A stretch of DNA of 64,000 nucleotides from Streptomyces sp. NRRL F-5135 (GTDB taxonomy: Bacteria; Actinomycetota; Actinomycetes; Streptomycetales; Streptomycetaceae). Shown piece after piece: positions 25,099 through 33,430 of the stretch. Positions within the stretch are counted from its first letter, which is position 1, and every line of letters begins with the position of its first letter. The notes beneath the pieces were generated by a model. That model was not told the origin of the DNA and searched no databases. It saw nothing but the letters and a program-made list of their open reading frames with translations. Position numbers and translations under genes: made by a program. The stretch spans positions 95,263-159,262 of the forward strand of contig NZ_JOHR01000018.1 of assembly GCF_000719775.1 (NCBI RefSeq), in the 5' to 3' direction.

Positions 25099-26697
25099 TC
25101 AGTCGGCCTCCTCCCGGTACGCCACCGCTTCCTCCAGGTCCAGCCTGCGCAGCAGCGTCCGCATCATCTCGTCGTCGATCCGGCGCTGGTCCCGCAGCTC
25201 CACGAACACCGCTCGCTCCGCCGCGATCATCTCCCGCGAGAGCCGCCGGTAGGTGGCGTCCGCCGACTCCCCCGTCACCGCGTTCACCGCGCCCAGCCGC
25301 TCCCACACCGCGTTGCGGCGGCGCTCCATGACCGCCCGGAGCCGGTCCGCCAGCGGGGGCGGCAGCTCGTTGCGCTCGTCGGCCAGCAGTTCCTCCAGCC
25401 GCCGCTCCGCCGCCGTCGACGCCGCGTTCTGCGCCTGCGCCTCGGCCAGTGTCTCCGCCTGCCGGTCACGGCCCGGCAGGCGCAGCAGCCGGATCAGCGA
25501 CGGCAGGGTCAGCCCCTGCACGACCAACGTGCCGATCACCGTGGTGAAGGTCAGGAACAGCACCAGGTTCCGCCCCGGGAAGGGACTGCCGTCCTCGGCC
25601 ACCAGCGGGATGGAGAACGCGATGGCCAGGGACACCACCCCGCGCATGCCGGCCCAGCCGATGATCACCGGAGCTTTCCAGTCGGTGTCCGGCTCGCGCT
25701 CCTTGAGCCGCGGGAACAGCGCGCGCGGCAGGAACGTCGCCGGGAAGACCCAGACGAACCGGACCACCACCACCGCCGCGAACACACCGGCCGCGTACAG
25801 GAACGCCTTCCCCACGCCGTACGCGCCCAGCCCCTCCAGGACGACCGGCAGCTGGAGGCCGATCAGCGCGAACACCACGGACTCCAGGACGAAGGCGATC
25901 ATCTTCCACACCGCGGCCTCCTGGAGCCGGGTGTCGAACTCCACCTGCCAGGCACGGTGGCCGAGGTAGAGCGCGACCACCACCACGGCCAGCACCCCCG
26001 ACGCACCCACCTGTTCCGCCAGCGCGTACGCGACGAACGGGATGAGCAGCGAGAGTGTGTTCTGCAGCAGCGCCTCGCGCAGATGGGTCCGCAGCCAGTG
26101 CAGCGGCACCATCAGCACCAGCCCCACTCCCACACCGCCGAGCGAGGCCAGCGCGAACTCCCCGATCCCGGCGCCCCAGCCCGTGCCGACGCCCACCGCC
26201 GCCGCCAGCGCCACCTTGAACGCGGTGATCGCGGTCGCGTCGTTCACCAGGGACTCGCCCTGGAGGATGGTCGTCAGCCGGTGCGGCAGCCCCAGTCTCC
26301 GCGCGACGGCCGTCGCCGCCACCGCGTCCGGCGGCGCGACCACCGCGCCGAGCACCAGCGCGGTGGCGAGCGGCAGGCCCGGCACGAAGACGTACGCCAG
26401 CCAGCCCACCGCGACGGTGGCGAAGAGGACGTAGCCCACCGACAGCAGCGCGACGGGCCGGAGGTTGGCCCGCAGGTCGAGGTACGAGCTGTCCACCGCG
26501 GCCGTGTACAGCAGCGGCGGCAGGATCAGTGGCAGCACGACGTGCGGGTCGAGTGTGTAGGCGGGCACCCCCGGTACGTAGGACGCACCGAGCCCGACCG
26601 CCACCAGCAGCAGCGGCGCGGGCACCGGGGTCCGGCGGGCCGCGCCGGCGGTCGCCGCGCTTCCCGCCACCAGGGCCACCAGCGGCAATACGTCCAT
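25099..26697 (-). CDS. Na+/H+ antiporter (CPA1/NhaP-type)
   Basis: About 532 residues from ATG 26697, which has GAGGGA 7 nt upstream; the longer frame adds a Gly/Arg-rich stretch. About 12 transmembrane segments are followed by a cytoplasmic, charged C-terminal domain (from 'RLLRLPGRDRQAETLAEAQAQ' on) containing coiled-coil-like helices. Transport-core motifs include 'LGAVVAPPDAVAATAVARRL' and the ion-binding Asn-Asp pair in 'ILQGESLVNDATAITAFKVAL'. This pattern belongs to the Na+/H+ exchanger family used for pH and sodium homeostasis. No regulator is adjacent. Confidence 0.92.
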   Translation of the reverse strand: MDVLPLVALVAGSAATAGAARRTPVPAPLLLVAVGLGASYVPGVPAYTLDPHVVLPLILPPLLYTAAVDSSYLDLRANLRPVALLSVGYVLFATVAVGWLAYVFVPGLPLATALVLGAVVAPPDAVAATAVARRLGLPHRLTTILQGESLVNDATAITAFKVALAAAVGVGTGWGAGIGEFALASLGGVGVGLVLMVPLHWLRTHLREALLQNTLSLLIPFVAYALAEQVGASGVLAVVVVALYLGHRAWQVEFDTRLQEAAVWKMIAFVLESVVFALIGLQLPVVLEGLGAYGVGKAFLYAAGVFAAVVVVRFVWVFPATFLPRALFPRLKEREPDTDWKAPVIIGWAGMRGVVSLAIAFSIPLVAEDGSPFPGRNLVLFLTFTTVIGTLVVQGLTLPSLIRLLRLPGRDRQAETLAEAQAQNAASTAAERRLEELLADERNELPPPLADRLRAVMERRRNAVWERLGAVNAVTGESADATYRRLSREMIAAERAVFVELRDQRRIDDEMMRTLLRRLDLEEAVAYREEAD

Positions 26698-26903
26698 CAC
26701 ACCGTCCCTCACCGTGCCTTGGGCCCATCCCGTGGGCCGCGCCCCGGACCCTCTCCCGGGCGGTAACCCGAGCCGGCCCCCGAGCATGCCCGATCACCGA
26801 GTCGATCAGTGCCCCGAGCGGTGTGGCGACCGGCGTGTGTGGTGCGGGGAACAGCGTCCGGAGCCGTCCTCGCGGACCCCCGAGGCGTCGTAACCTGGTC
26901 ATC

Positions 26904-27164
26904 ATGAGTGAGTGCCGCCACATCAGGGAGCTGCCGCGCCCCGAGCCCGCACCGCTGGGCGAGACCTGCGCCGCGTGCCTCGCGACCGGCAGCCACCCGG
27001 TGCAGCTGCGGCTGTGCCTGGTGTGCGGGCACGTCGGGTGCTGTGACTCCTCGCCGTCCCGGCACGCGACACAGCACTTCGAGGACACCGGGCACGCGGT
27101 GATGCGCAGTTTCGAGGCGGGGGAACGCTGGCGCTGGTGCTACGAGGACGGTTCGATCGTGTGA
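26904..27164 (+). CDS. UBP-type zinc finger domain protein
   Basis: 86 residues. TAACCT lies 7 nt before ATG 26904 with no Shine-Dalgarno sequence, so a leaderless mRNA is likely. Metal ligands are arranged as in ZnF-UBP domains: 'MSECRHI', 'GETCAACLATG', 'LRLCLVCGHVGCCDSSPSRHATQHFEDTGHAVM' and 'WRWCYEDG'. In eukaryotes this fold binds the ubiquitin C-terminus; in actinobacteria the single-domain form has an unknown partner. It is divergent from the antiporter gene and shares its promoter region. Confidence 0.9.
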   Translation: MSECRHIRELPRPEPAPLGETCAACLATGSHPVQLRLCLVCGHVGCCDSSPSRHATQHFEDTGHAVMRSFEAGERWRWCYEDGSIV

Positions 27165-27425
27165 TGGCTGGGTACGTCAACTCCCTGCGGGTACATCAAC
27201 CCTCCGCCAGTTCTTCATAATTGGGCCCGACCGACCCCTAGCCACGTTCTGTGCCCATATGCTTACCATGAGTGACGGGCCTCGAATGGGGGTCCCGGCG
27301 ACACGGCACCGTCGATCGCGATAGCGTCGCCAGTCCAGACCGGCTACGTACCGACGCGTACCGCGAGGCCCGGGACATTCCCCGTCCCGGAGCCCTGAAG
27401 AGCTTGTGCCACCTTGGAGGTGAGG

Positions 27426-27839
27426 GTGTCCCAGATCGCAGGCGAGCCCGGGACCCAGGACTTCGTGGAAGTCCGGCTGCCCGCTGCGGGTGCCTACCTG
27501 TCCGTGCTGCGTACGGCCACGGCCGGCCTCGCGGCGCGCTTGGACTTCACCCTCGACGAGATCGAGGACCTCCGCATCGCGGTGGACGAAGCCTGCGCGA
27601 TCCTGCTCCAGCAGGCCGTGTCGGGTTCCGTCCTCAGCTGCGTCTTCCGCCTCGTCGAGGACTCGCTGGAGGTGACCGTCTCGGCCCCCACCACCGACGG
27701 GCGCGCGCCCGAGCGCGACACCTTCGCCTGGACGGTGCTCTCGGCGCTGGCCGGCAAGGTCGACTCGACCGTCGCCGACGACAACACGGTCGCCATCAGC
27801 CTCTACAAGCAGCGCGGCGCCGGCCCCGGGCCGGCGTGA
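27426..27839 (+). CDS. RsbW-like anti-sigma factor (serine kinase fold)
   Basis: 137 residues from GTG 27426, chosen because GGAGGTGAG lies immediately upstream; earlier GTG/TTG codons would overlap it. The GHKL ATPase fold is indicated by 'VEVRLPAAGAYLSVLRTATAGLAARLDFTLDEIEDLRIAVDEACAILL' with the N-box (DEAC). It would sequester the sigma factor encoded next and may phosphorylate an anti-anti-sigma factor. The stop overlaps the sigma start by 1-4 nt, so translation is coupled. A GC hairpin (CCGGGAC/GTCCCGG, 27370-27390) lies just upstream and could modulate expression. Confidence 0.85.
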   Translation: MSQIAGEPGTQDFVEVRLPAAGAYLSVLRTATAGLAARLDFTLDEIEDLRIAVDEACAILLQQAVSGSVLSCVFRLVEDSLEVTVSAPTTDGRAPERDTFAWTVLSALAGKVDSTVADDNTVAISLYKQRGAGPGPA

Positions 27840-28831
27840 TGGAGAACGGGGGCGGTCCGGTGCGTGACGAGGGGCGCATCCAACGGGACCCGCGCGGCGG
27901 GCACGAGGCTCCGGCGGCGGAGCCGGTGCTCACCCGCGCGGGCCTCCCGGAGCAGCAGGCCCGTCCCCACCCGGAGGACGGGTTTGAGGGCCAGACGACC
28001 GCGGCGGACCGGATGGCCGCGGTGGAGCAGGCGCAGGCAGAGCGGGCGGCCTTTATGAGCGAAGAACACCACGATCCACAGGATCGCAGCGGGGCGCGGG
28101 CGATGTTCATCGAGCTGCGCAAGCTGCCCGACGGCTCGCCCGAGCGCGCCGACCTGCGCAATCAGCTGGTGCGGATGCATCTTCCGCTGGTCGAGCATCT
28201 CGCGCGGCGGTTCCGCAACCGCGGCGAGCCGCTGGACGACCTCACCCAGGTCGCGACGATCGGCCTGATCAAGTCGGTGGACCGGTTCGACCCGGAGCGC
28301 GGGGTCGAGTTCTCGACGTACGCGACACCGACGGTCGTCGGCGAGATCAAGCGGCACTTCCGCGACAAGGGCTGGGCGGTGCGGGTGCCGCGCCGGCTCC
28401 AGGAGCTGCGGCTGTCCCTGACGACGGCCACCGCCGAGCTCTCGCAGCTGCACGGCCGTTCGCCGACGGTGCACGAGCTGGCGGAGCGGCTGAGCATCTC
28501 GGAGGAAGAGGTCCTGGAGGGCCTGGAGTCGGCCAACGCGTACTCGACACTGTCGCTGGACGTCCCGGACACGGACGACGAGTCGCCGGCGGTCGCGGAC
28601 ACGCTGGGCGCGGAGGACGAGGCGCTGGAGGGCGTCGAGTACCGCGAGTCCCTCAAGCCGCTGCTGGAGGACCTGCCGCCGCGCGAGAAGCGGATCCTGC
28701 TGCTGCGCTTCTTCGGGAACATGACCCAGTCGCAGATCGCGCAGGAGGTCGGCATCTCGCAGATGCACGTCTCGCGGCTGCTGGCGCGAACGCTGGCGCA
28801 GCTGCGCGAGCGGCTGCTGGTGGAGGAGTAG
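27839..28831 (+). CDS. SigB/SigF-family RNA polymerase sigma factor (group 3)
   Basis: 330 residues if started at ATG 27839 (1-nt overlap with the anti-sigma gene); GTG 27836 is also in frame. A disordered N-terminal stretch of about 75 residues precedes the sigma core. Region 2 contains 'VRMHLPLVEHLARRFRNRGEPLDDLTQVATIGLIKSVDRFDPERGVEFSTYATPTVVGEIKRHFRDKGWAVRVPRR', region 3 'TAELSQLHGRSPTVHELAERL', and region 4 'LPPREKRILLLRFFGNMTQSQIAQEVGISQMHVSRLL'. It is the sporulation/stress-type family controlled by partner switching. Operon with the anti-sigma gene. Confidence 0.93.
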   Translation: MENGGGPVRDEGRIQRDPRGGHEAPAAEPVLTRAGLPEQQARPHPEDGFEGQTTAADRMAAVEQAQAERAAFMSEEHHDPQDRSGARAMFIELRKLPDGSPERADLRNQLVRMHLPLVEHLARRFRNRGEPLDDLTQVATIGLIKSVDRFDPERGVEFSTYATPTVVGEIKRHFRDKGWAVRVPRRLQELRLSLTTATAELSQLHGRSPTVHELAERLSISEEEVLEGLESANAYSTLSLDVPDTDDESPAVADTLGAEDEALEGVEYRESLKPLLEDLPPREKRILLLRFFGNMTQSQIAQEVGISQMHVSRLLARTLAQLRERLLVEE

Positions 28832-28905
28832 GACGCGAAAGCCCCCAGCAGGGCGAACAAGGCGGACAGGACCGTACGGGCGGCAGGGCGCGCAAGGCCT
28901 TCGGG

Positions 28906-28950
28906 CGTACGGCGCCTTCGGGTCGTACGGCGCCTTCGGGTCGTACGGGC
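28906..28950. repeat. 18-bp tandem repeat downstream of sigma gene
   Basis: CGTACGGCGCCTTCGGGT occurs twice in tandem (28906-28923, 28924-28941), with a partial third copy and a degenerate preceding copy from about 28893. It lies in the gap between convergent genes and ends at the stop of the next minus-strand gene. Each unit contains a short GGCGCC palindrome. Confidence 0.7.
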
Positions 28951-29400
28951 CTACGGGCGGGAGTCGCCGCCCGGGCCGCGGATGCCGAGGGCTTCGGTGG
29001 TCTCCGGGTTGAGGATCAGGACCAGCCCCGACACGGCGACCACCGCGAGGGCGATGCCCGCCGGGACGAACGCGCCCTCGGAGGTCAGCAGGGTGTAGGC
29101 GACGGGCAGGGCCATGATCTGGGTGATCAGCGCGGGCCCCCGGCTCCAGCCGCGGCGCAGCAGCAGACCGCGCGCGGCGAACAGCGGGAAGGCACCCAGC
29201 ACGATCAGGGTCACGCCGCCGGTCTCCGCCTGCTGCGGGCTGTCGGGCCTGCCGAGCAGCCCCATGACCAGCAGGTACACCCCGCCGACGACCAGGGCGA
29301 GCGCCTCCAGGCCGCACACGGCCGCGGCGGCGGTCAGGCGGCCGGGGCGGGGGGCCGGTTCGGGCGTGGACTGCTGCGTGGTCCGCTGGCTGCTGCTCAC
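28951..29400 (-). CDS. Small integral membrane protein, unknown
   Basis: 149 residues from GTG 29400. TACCCT lies 6 nt before the GTG with no ribosome-binding site, so the transcript is probably leaderless. A short Ser/Thr/Pro-rich N-terminus is followed by four hydrophobic segments ('LEALALVVGGVYLLVMGLL', 'GVTLIVLGAFPLFAARGLLL', 'ALITQIMALPVAYTLL', 'GIALAVVAVSGLVLIL') and a short cytoplasmic tail. This four-helix pattern occurs in many actinobacterial membrane proteins without assigned function. I see no transporter or enzyme motif. Confidence 0.75.
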   Translation of the reverse strand: MSSSQRTTQQSTPEPAPRPGRLTAAAAVCGLEALALVVGGVYLLVMGLLGRPDSPQQAETGGVTLIVLGAFPLFAARGLLLRRGWSRGPALITQIMALPVAYTLLTSEGAFVPAGIALAVVAVSGLVLILNPETTEALGIRGPGGDSRP

Positions 29401-29670
29401 CCTTGCAGGGTAGCCGGACCGTGTCCCGGAGCCGGGGCCCGTCCCGCCCGGTCGCCGTACGGCCGCGTCCCACCGAAGCCGGCGCGGCCGACGCGGCGAG
29501 CCTGTACGGCCGAGACCCCCGCGGCCGGACGGCCCCACGCGACGAGCCCGCCCCGTACGGCCGGGCGGCTCCGCGCGCCGCGCCACCCCGCCCGACCGGC
29601 GGCGATGCCCCGCGTGCGGCGGCACCACCGGGCGCGACCCCGCCGACGCCCTGCCGGTAACCTGCTGAGC

Positions 29671-30639
29671 ATGCGCGCGCTTCTCGTGGTCAATCCGGCA
29701 GCCACCACCACCAGTGCCCGCACCCGGGACGTCCTCATCCACGCGCTCGCGAGCGAGATGAAGCTCGAGGCCGTGACGACGGAGTACCGGGGCCACGCGC
29801 GGGACCTCGCCAGGCGGGCCGCCGAGTCCGGGGAGATGGACCTGGTCGTCGCCCTCGGCGGGGACGGCACGGTCAACGAGGTCGTCAACGGCCTGCTGCA
29901 CAACGGCCCCGACCCCGGCCTCCTCCCCCGTCTCGCGGTGGTCCCCGGTGGCTCGACCAATGTGTTCGCCCGCGCGCTCGGGCTGCCCAACGACGCGGTC
30001 GAGGCGACCGGCGCGATCCTGGACGCGCTGGCCACCCGGAGCGAACGGACGATCGGTCTGGGACTGGCGGCCGGGACCCCCGGTTCGGACGACGAGGCGG
30101 TCCCCGCACGCTGGTTCACCTTCAACGCGGGCTTCGGCTTCGACGCGGGAGTGGTGGGCCGGGTCGAACAGCACCGCGAACGCGGCAAGCGTTCGACGCA
30201 CGCCCTCTATGTGCGCCAGGTCATACGCCAGTTCCTGGAGGAGCCCCACCGCCGGCACGGCCTGATCACCCTGGAGCGCCCCGGCGCGGAGCCGGTCGAG
30301 GACCTGGTGCTGTCCATAATCTGCAACACCGCGCCCTACACCTACCTGGGCAACCGGCCGCTCTACTCCTCCCCCACGGCGTCCTTCGACTTGGCGCTCG
30401 ACGTACTCGGGCTGTCCAGAATGTCGACGTCCGCGGCGGCCCGATATGGGACGCAACTGCTCACATCGACCCCGACCAGGGGCCCCCAGGGACGTCACGC
30501 CGTCTCCCTGCACGATCTGACGGACTTCACCTTGCATTCGAAGGCGCCCCTCCCGTTCCAGATGGACGGCGACCACCTCGGAGTGCGTACGAGCGTGACG
30601 TTCACAGGCGTACGCCGTGCACTGCGTGTGATTGTGTGA
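29671..30639 (+). CDS. Diacylglycerol kinase-like lipid kinase (DAGK_cat)
   Basis: 322 residues from ATG 29671; TAACCT is 7 nt upstream, predicting a leaderless mRNA. The catalytic domain has 'LVVNPAATTTSARTRD', the nucleotide loop 'DLVVALGGDGTVNEVVNGLL' and 'LAVVPGGSTNVFARALGLP', the DAGK/sphingosine-kinase signature. It would phosphorylate a lipid alcohol at the inner membrane face, using ATP; the natural lipid is unknown (diacylglycerol or a PI-related lipid). The C-terminal beta-sandwich ends with 'LPFQMDGDHLG'. It precedes wblE by 329 bp of regulatory DNA. Confidence 0.9.
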   Translation: MRALLVVNPAATTTSARTRDVLIHALASEMKLEAVTTEYRGHARDLARRAAESGEMDLVVALGGDGTVNEVVNGLLHNGPDPGLLPRLAVVPGGSTNVFARALGLPNDAVEATGAILDALATRSERTIGLGLAAGTPGSDDEAVPARWFTFNAGFGFDAGVVGRVEQHRERGKRSTHALYVRQVIRQFLEEPHRRHGLITLERPGAEPVEDLVLSIICNTAPYTYLGNRPLYSSPTASFDLALDVLGLSRMSTSAAARYGTQLLTSTPTRGPQGRHAVSLHDLTDFTLHSKAPLPFQMDGDHLGVRTSVTFTGVRRALRVIV

Positions 30640-30968
30640 GTAGAAGGGGCCAAAGTCCTTTCACTCGAACGTTTACCCTGGGCTCCACCCCATGGAAGTA
30701 CGGCTGTGACCTAGTCGACACCGAGGAATCAAAAAAAACTTTCCAGAAGGGGTTGTATCCGCCGCCGAGGTTTGCGAATCTCTACATGGCGATCGGGACG
30801 GCCCGCACCACCGGCCCCCTTGAGAGCCAGAACCCCTCCTCAAACACAAGGACCACACCTGTCTCAGCTGGTGGTCGGCCCTTCACTTGTCGGGGGATTC
30901 GTGAAAGCGTTCACATTCACAAGCAATCCGCACGACATATGCACGTCATACCAAGAGAGGTAGCAGCC
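30640..30968 (+). other. 329-bp wblE leader/promoter region
   Basis: No gene is visible. A run of eight A residues (about 30730-30737) followed by CTTTCC is striking in this genome. The 3' part contains the CRP-type palindrome at 30900-30915 and a GAGAGG ribosome-binding site 8 nt before the wblE ATG. The promoter is probably between about 30740 and 30890; GTTTGCGAATCTCTAC (30770-30785) is a candidate core but the match is weak. Confidence 0.45.
30900..30915. promoter_or_regulatory. CRP-family operator upstream of wblE
   Basis: CGTGA-AAGCGT-TCACA matches the CRP consensus TGTGA-N6-TCACA at nine of ten fixed positions and has a perfect GTGA/TCAC dyad. Its centre is 61 bp before the wblE ATG. 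In Mycobacterium tuberculosis the orthologous whiB1 promoter is controlled by a Crp-family protein at such a site, so conserved cAMP-Crp control is plausible. Confidence 0.65.
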
Positions 30969-31226
30969 ATGGACTGGCGTCACAACGCCGTTTGCCGCGA
31001 GGAAGACCCCGAGCTGTTCTTCCCCATCGGCAACACCGGTCCTGCGCTGCTGCAGATCGAGGAAGCCAAGGCCGTCTGCCGTCGCTGCCCCGTCATGGAG
31101 CAGTGCCTGCAGTGGGCGCTCGAGTCCGGCCAGGACTCCGGCGTCTGGGGTGGCCTCAGCGAGGACGAGCGCCGCGCCATGAAGCGCCGCGCCGCTCGCA
31201 ACCGGGCGCGCAACGCGACCGCCTGA
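30969..31226 (+). CDS. wblE: WhiB-like iron-sulfur regulator (WblE / WhiB1 orthologue)
   Basis: 85-residue protein, nearly identical in motif layout to mycobacterial WhiB1: 'MDWRHNAVCREEDPELFFPIGN', Cys at 9, 37, 40 and 46 (C-...-CxxCx5C) ligating a [4Fe-4S] cluster, the turn 'SGVWGGLS' and a basic C-terminal DNA-contact tail 'RRAMKRRAARNRARNA'. WhiB1-type proteins bind the principal sigma factor region 4 and respond to nitric oxide. Neighbour pdtaS-like kinase is convergent, the same pairing as in mycobacteria (whiB1-pdtaS). The GAGAGG ribosome-binding site is correctly spaced. Confidence 0.96.
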   Translation: MDWRHNAVCREEDPELFFPIGNTGPALLQIEEAKAVCRRCPVMEQCLQWALESGQDSGVWGGLSEDERRAMKRRAARNRARNATA

Positions 31227-31392
31227 GGCCCCTGCCACGAGCCCAGGGCCTCGCTCTCACCGGTCCTCACCCGAGGAACCGAGGAGTCGGGGCCTGGCCG
31301 GCGGAGCGTACAGCGTGTACGCATGGACCCGCCCCCGAACCGCAGCGCGCAGTACCCCCCCCCCGATGCGCATCGCAACGTGAGCTTCGAGC

Positions 31393-31426
31393 CGAGCCCC
31401 GGACCGTCACCACGGTCCGGGGCTCG
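31393..31426. terminator. Bidirectional terminator between wblE and pdtaS-like gene
   Basis: Perfect 13-bp stem: CGAGCCCCGGACC (31393-31405) and GGTCCGGGGCTCG (31414-31426), 8-nt loop, in the 291-bp gap between two convergent genes. The rest of the gap shows nothing else. Confidence 0.85.
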
Positions 31427-31517
31427 CTGCTGTGCCAAGGGCGGGCGCCGGCGGGAACGTTCTCGAAGCGGCGGGCCGGCTCTCGGTGGCCGCCCCGGCG
31501 ACCGCCGCGGGAAGACG

Positions 31518-33026
31518 TCACTTCTCCGATTCGACCGGGATCTCCAGGATGACGCGCGTGCCGCTCACCGGGGCGGCCACCATGTCGAAGCTGCCGCCCA
31601 ACTCCCCCTCCACCAGAGTGCGGACGATCTGGAGCCCCAGGTTCCCCGCCCGTTTCGGGTCGAAGCCCTCGGGTAGCCCGCGCCCGTCGTCCTGGACCGT
31701 GACCAGCAGCCGGGCCCCCTCGCGAACACCGGCGCGGCGCTTCGCCTTCGCGGGGCCGCGCCCGCTGCGGACCGCCATGACGTCGACCCGGCCCTGCTCC
31801 CCCGGCGCGAACGCGTGTTCCAGGGCGTTCTGCAGAATCTCGGTCAGCACCATCGAGAGCGGAGTGGCCACCTCGGCGTCGAGGATGCCGAACTTCCCGG
31901 TCCGGCGGCAGACCACGGTGCCGGGCGCGATCTCGGTGACCATGGCCAGCACCCGGTCGGCGATCTCGTCGAACTCGACCCGCTCATCCAGATTCTGAGA
32001 CAGCGTCTCGTGCACGATGGCGATGGAACCGACGCGCCGTACCGCCTCGTCGAGCGCCTCCCGGCCCTGCGGCGAGTCCATGCGCCGGGCCTGGAGCCGG
32101 AGCAGCGCCGCCACCGTCTGGAGGTTGTTCTTGACCCGGTGGTGGATCTCCCGAATGGTGGCGTCCTTGGTGATCAACTCCCGCTCGCGGCGGCGGAGTT
32201 CCGTGACGTCCCGGAGCAGCACCAGCGAACCGATCCGGTCGCCCTTCGGCTTGAGCGGGATGGCACGCAGCTGGATCACGCCGTCGCTCCCCTCCACCTC
32301 GGTCTCCCGGGGCGCGTAGCCGCTGGCCAGTTTGACCAGGGCCTCGTCCACCGGGCCGCGCGAGGGCGCCAGTTCGGCGGTGGTCCGGCCCAGGTGGTGG
32401 CCGACGAGGTCGGAGGCGAGGCCGAGGCGGTGGTACGCGGACAGCGCGTTGGGGCTCGCGTACTGCACCACCCCGTCGGCGTCGAGGCGGATCAGCCCGT
32501 CACCGACCCGGGGCGAGGCGTCCATGTCGACCTGCTGCCCGGGGAAGGGGAAGGACCCGGCGGCAATCATCTGGGCCAGGTCGGAGGCCGACTGGAGGTA
32601 GGTGAGCTCCAGCCGGCTGGGGGTACGGACGGTCAGCAGGTTGGTGTTGCGGGCGATCACGCCGAGGACCCGGCCCTCGCGGCGCACGGGGATGGACTCG
32701 ACCCGTACGGGCACTTCCTCGCGCCACTCCGGGTCGCCCTCGCGGACGATCCGCCCCTCGTCGAGCGCGGCGTCCAGCAGGGGCCGGCGTCCGCGCGGAA
32801 CGAGGTGGCCGACCATGTCGTCCTGGTAGGAGGTGGGCCCGGTGTTGGGGCGCATCTGCGCGACGGACACGTAGCGGGTGCCGTCGCGCGTGGGGACCCA
32901 GAGCACGAGATCGGCGAAGGAGAGGTCGGAGAGCAGCTGCCACTCCGAGACCAGCAGGTGCAGCCATTCGAGGTCGGATTCGCCGAGGGCCGTGTGCTGG
33001 CGGACGAGGTCGTTCATGGAGGGCAC
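31518..33026 (-). CDS. PdtaS-like sensor histidine kinase (GAF-PAS-HisKA_2)
   Basis: 502 residues from GTG 33026: TACGCT lies 7 nt upstream, so leaderless initiation is likely; ATG 33017 is an alternative. The N-terminal GAF domain (about 1-150, 'FADLVLWVPTRDGTRYVSVAQMRPNTG') precedes a PAS domain (about 175-280, 'GLIRLDADGVVQYASPNALSAYHRLG'), then the HisKA_2 helix 'IREIHHRVKNNLQTVAALLRLQARR' and an HATPase domain ('VLTEILQNALEHAF', 'DDGRGLPEGF', 'GNLGLQIVRTLVEGEL'). No membrane segments: a cytosolic kinase like mycobacterial PdtaS, whose partner PdtaR is an ANTAR RNA-binding regulator encoded elsewhere. Confidence 0.92.
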   Translation of the reverse strand: MPSMNDLVRQHTALGESDLEWLHLLVSEWQLLSDLSFADLVLWVPTRDGTRYVSVAQMRPNTGPTSYQDDMVGHLVPRGRRPLLDAALDEGRIVREGDPEWREEVPVRVESIPVRREGRVLGVIARNTNLLTVRTPSRLELTYLQSASDLAQMIAAGSFPFPGQQVDMDASPRVGDGLIRLDADGVVQYASPNALSAYHRLGLASDLVGHHLGRTTAELAPSRGPVDEALVKLASGYAPRETEVEGSDGVIQLRAIPLKPKGDRIGSLVLLRDVTELRRRERELITKDATIREIHHRVKNNLQTVAALLRLQARRMDSPQGREALDEAVRRVGSIAIVHETLSQNLDERVEFDEIADRVLAMVTEIAPGTVVCRRTGKFGILDAEVATPLSMVLTEILQNALEHAFAPGEQGRVDVMAVRSGRGPAKAKRRAGVREGARLLVTVQDDGRGLPEGFDPKRAGNLGLQIVRTLVEGELGGSFDMVAAPVSGTRVILEIPVESEK

Positions 33027-33430
33027 ACACGCGAGCGTACCCGCGGCGCGAAACGGGCACGAACCACGGCCCTCCGGGGTCTGTTCTCCACGGGGCCAGG
33101 CGAAATAAGCTCGATCTAAGCATGGACACCACGAAGTGGTCTAGTCCACAATGGTCACAGAAGCCTCCGCCCTCCCCGCACAGGAGAGCGGACCGAGGAT
33201 CCGGCGCTCTCTGCCCTGACTGCGACGGGACCTCCTCCACGGCCGCGCGGGACCGCACACCCGACGGCCGTAGCAACTCCGGGCTGCGGTGCCGTACGGG
33301 CTGAGGGTCCCGTCGCGGCGCCGCGGCCCGCGGGTGTGCGTGGTGACCAGCGGATTCGGGACGCCGGCGGATGCGGGACGCCGACGGGCCCAGGGCGTCG
33401 GCGGGTTCGGACGTCAGCGGGTTCAGGATG
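33027..33430. other. 404-bp region upstream of pdtaS-like gene
   Basis: No convincing gene: a 60-codon frame from ATG 33122 has low-complexity content and no ribosome-binding site. It contains a DasR-box-like sequence (33135-33150) and, near 33350-33430, imperfect 17-18 bp repeats (GGACGTCAGCGGGTTC / GGATGTCAGCGGGTCT) that run into the stop of the SIS-domain gene. Confidence 0.5.
33135..33150. promoter_or_regulatory. DasR-box-like sequence (dre)
   Basis: AGTGGTCTAGTCCACA compares with the dre consensus A(C/G)TGGTCTAGACCA(C/G)T with two or three differences and keeps the TGGTCTAG core. It lies about 110 bp upstream of the pdtaS-like start and downstream of the SIS gene, so pdtaS is the only nearby gene it could control. 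Confidence 0.55.

Noticed and set aside
33122..33304. 60-codon ORF in the pdtaS upstream region
   Set aside because: Ser/Arg/Pro low-complexity sequence, no ribosome-binding site or -10 box, and it runs through the DasR-like box.
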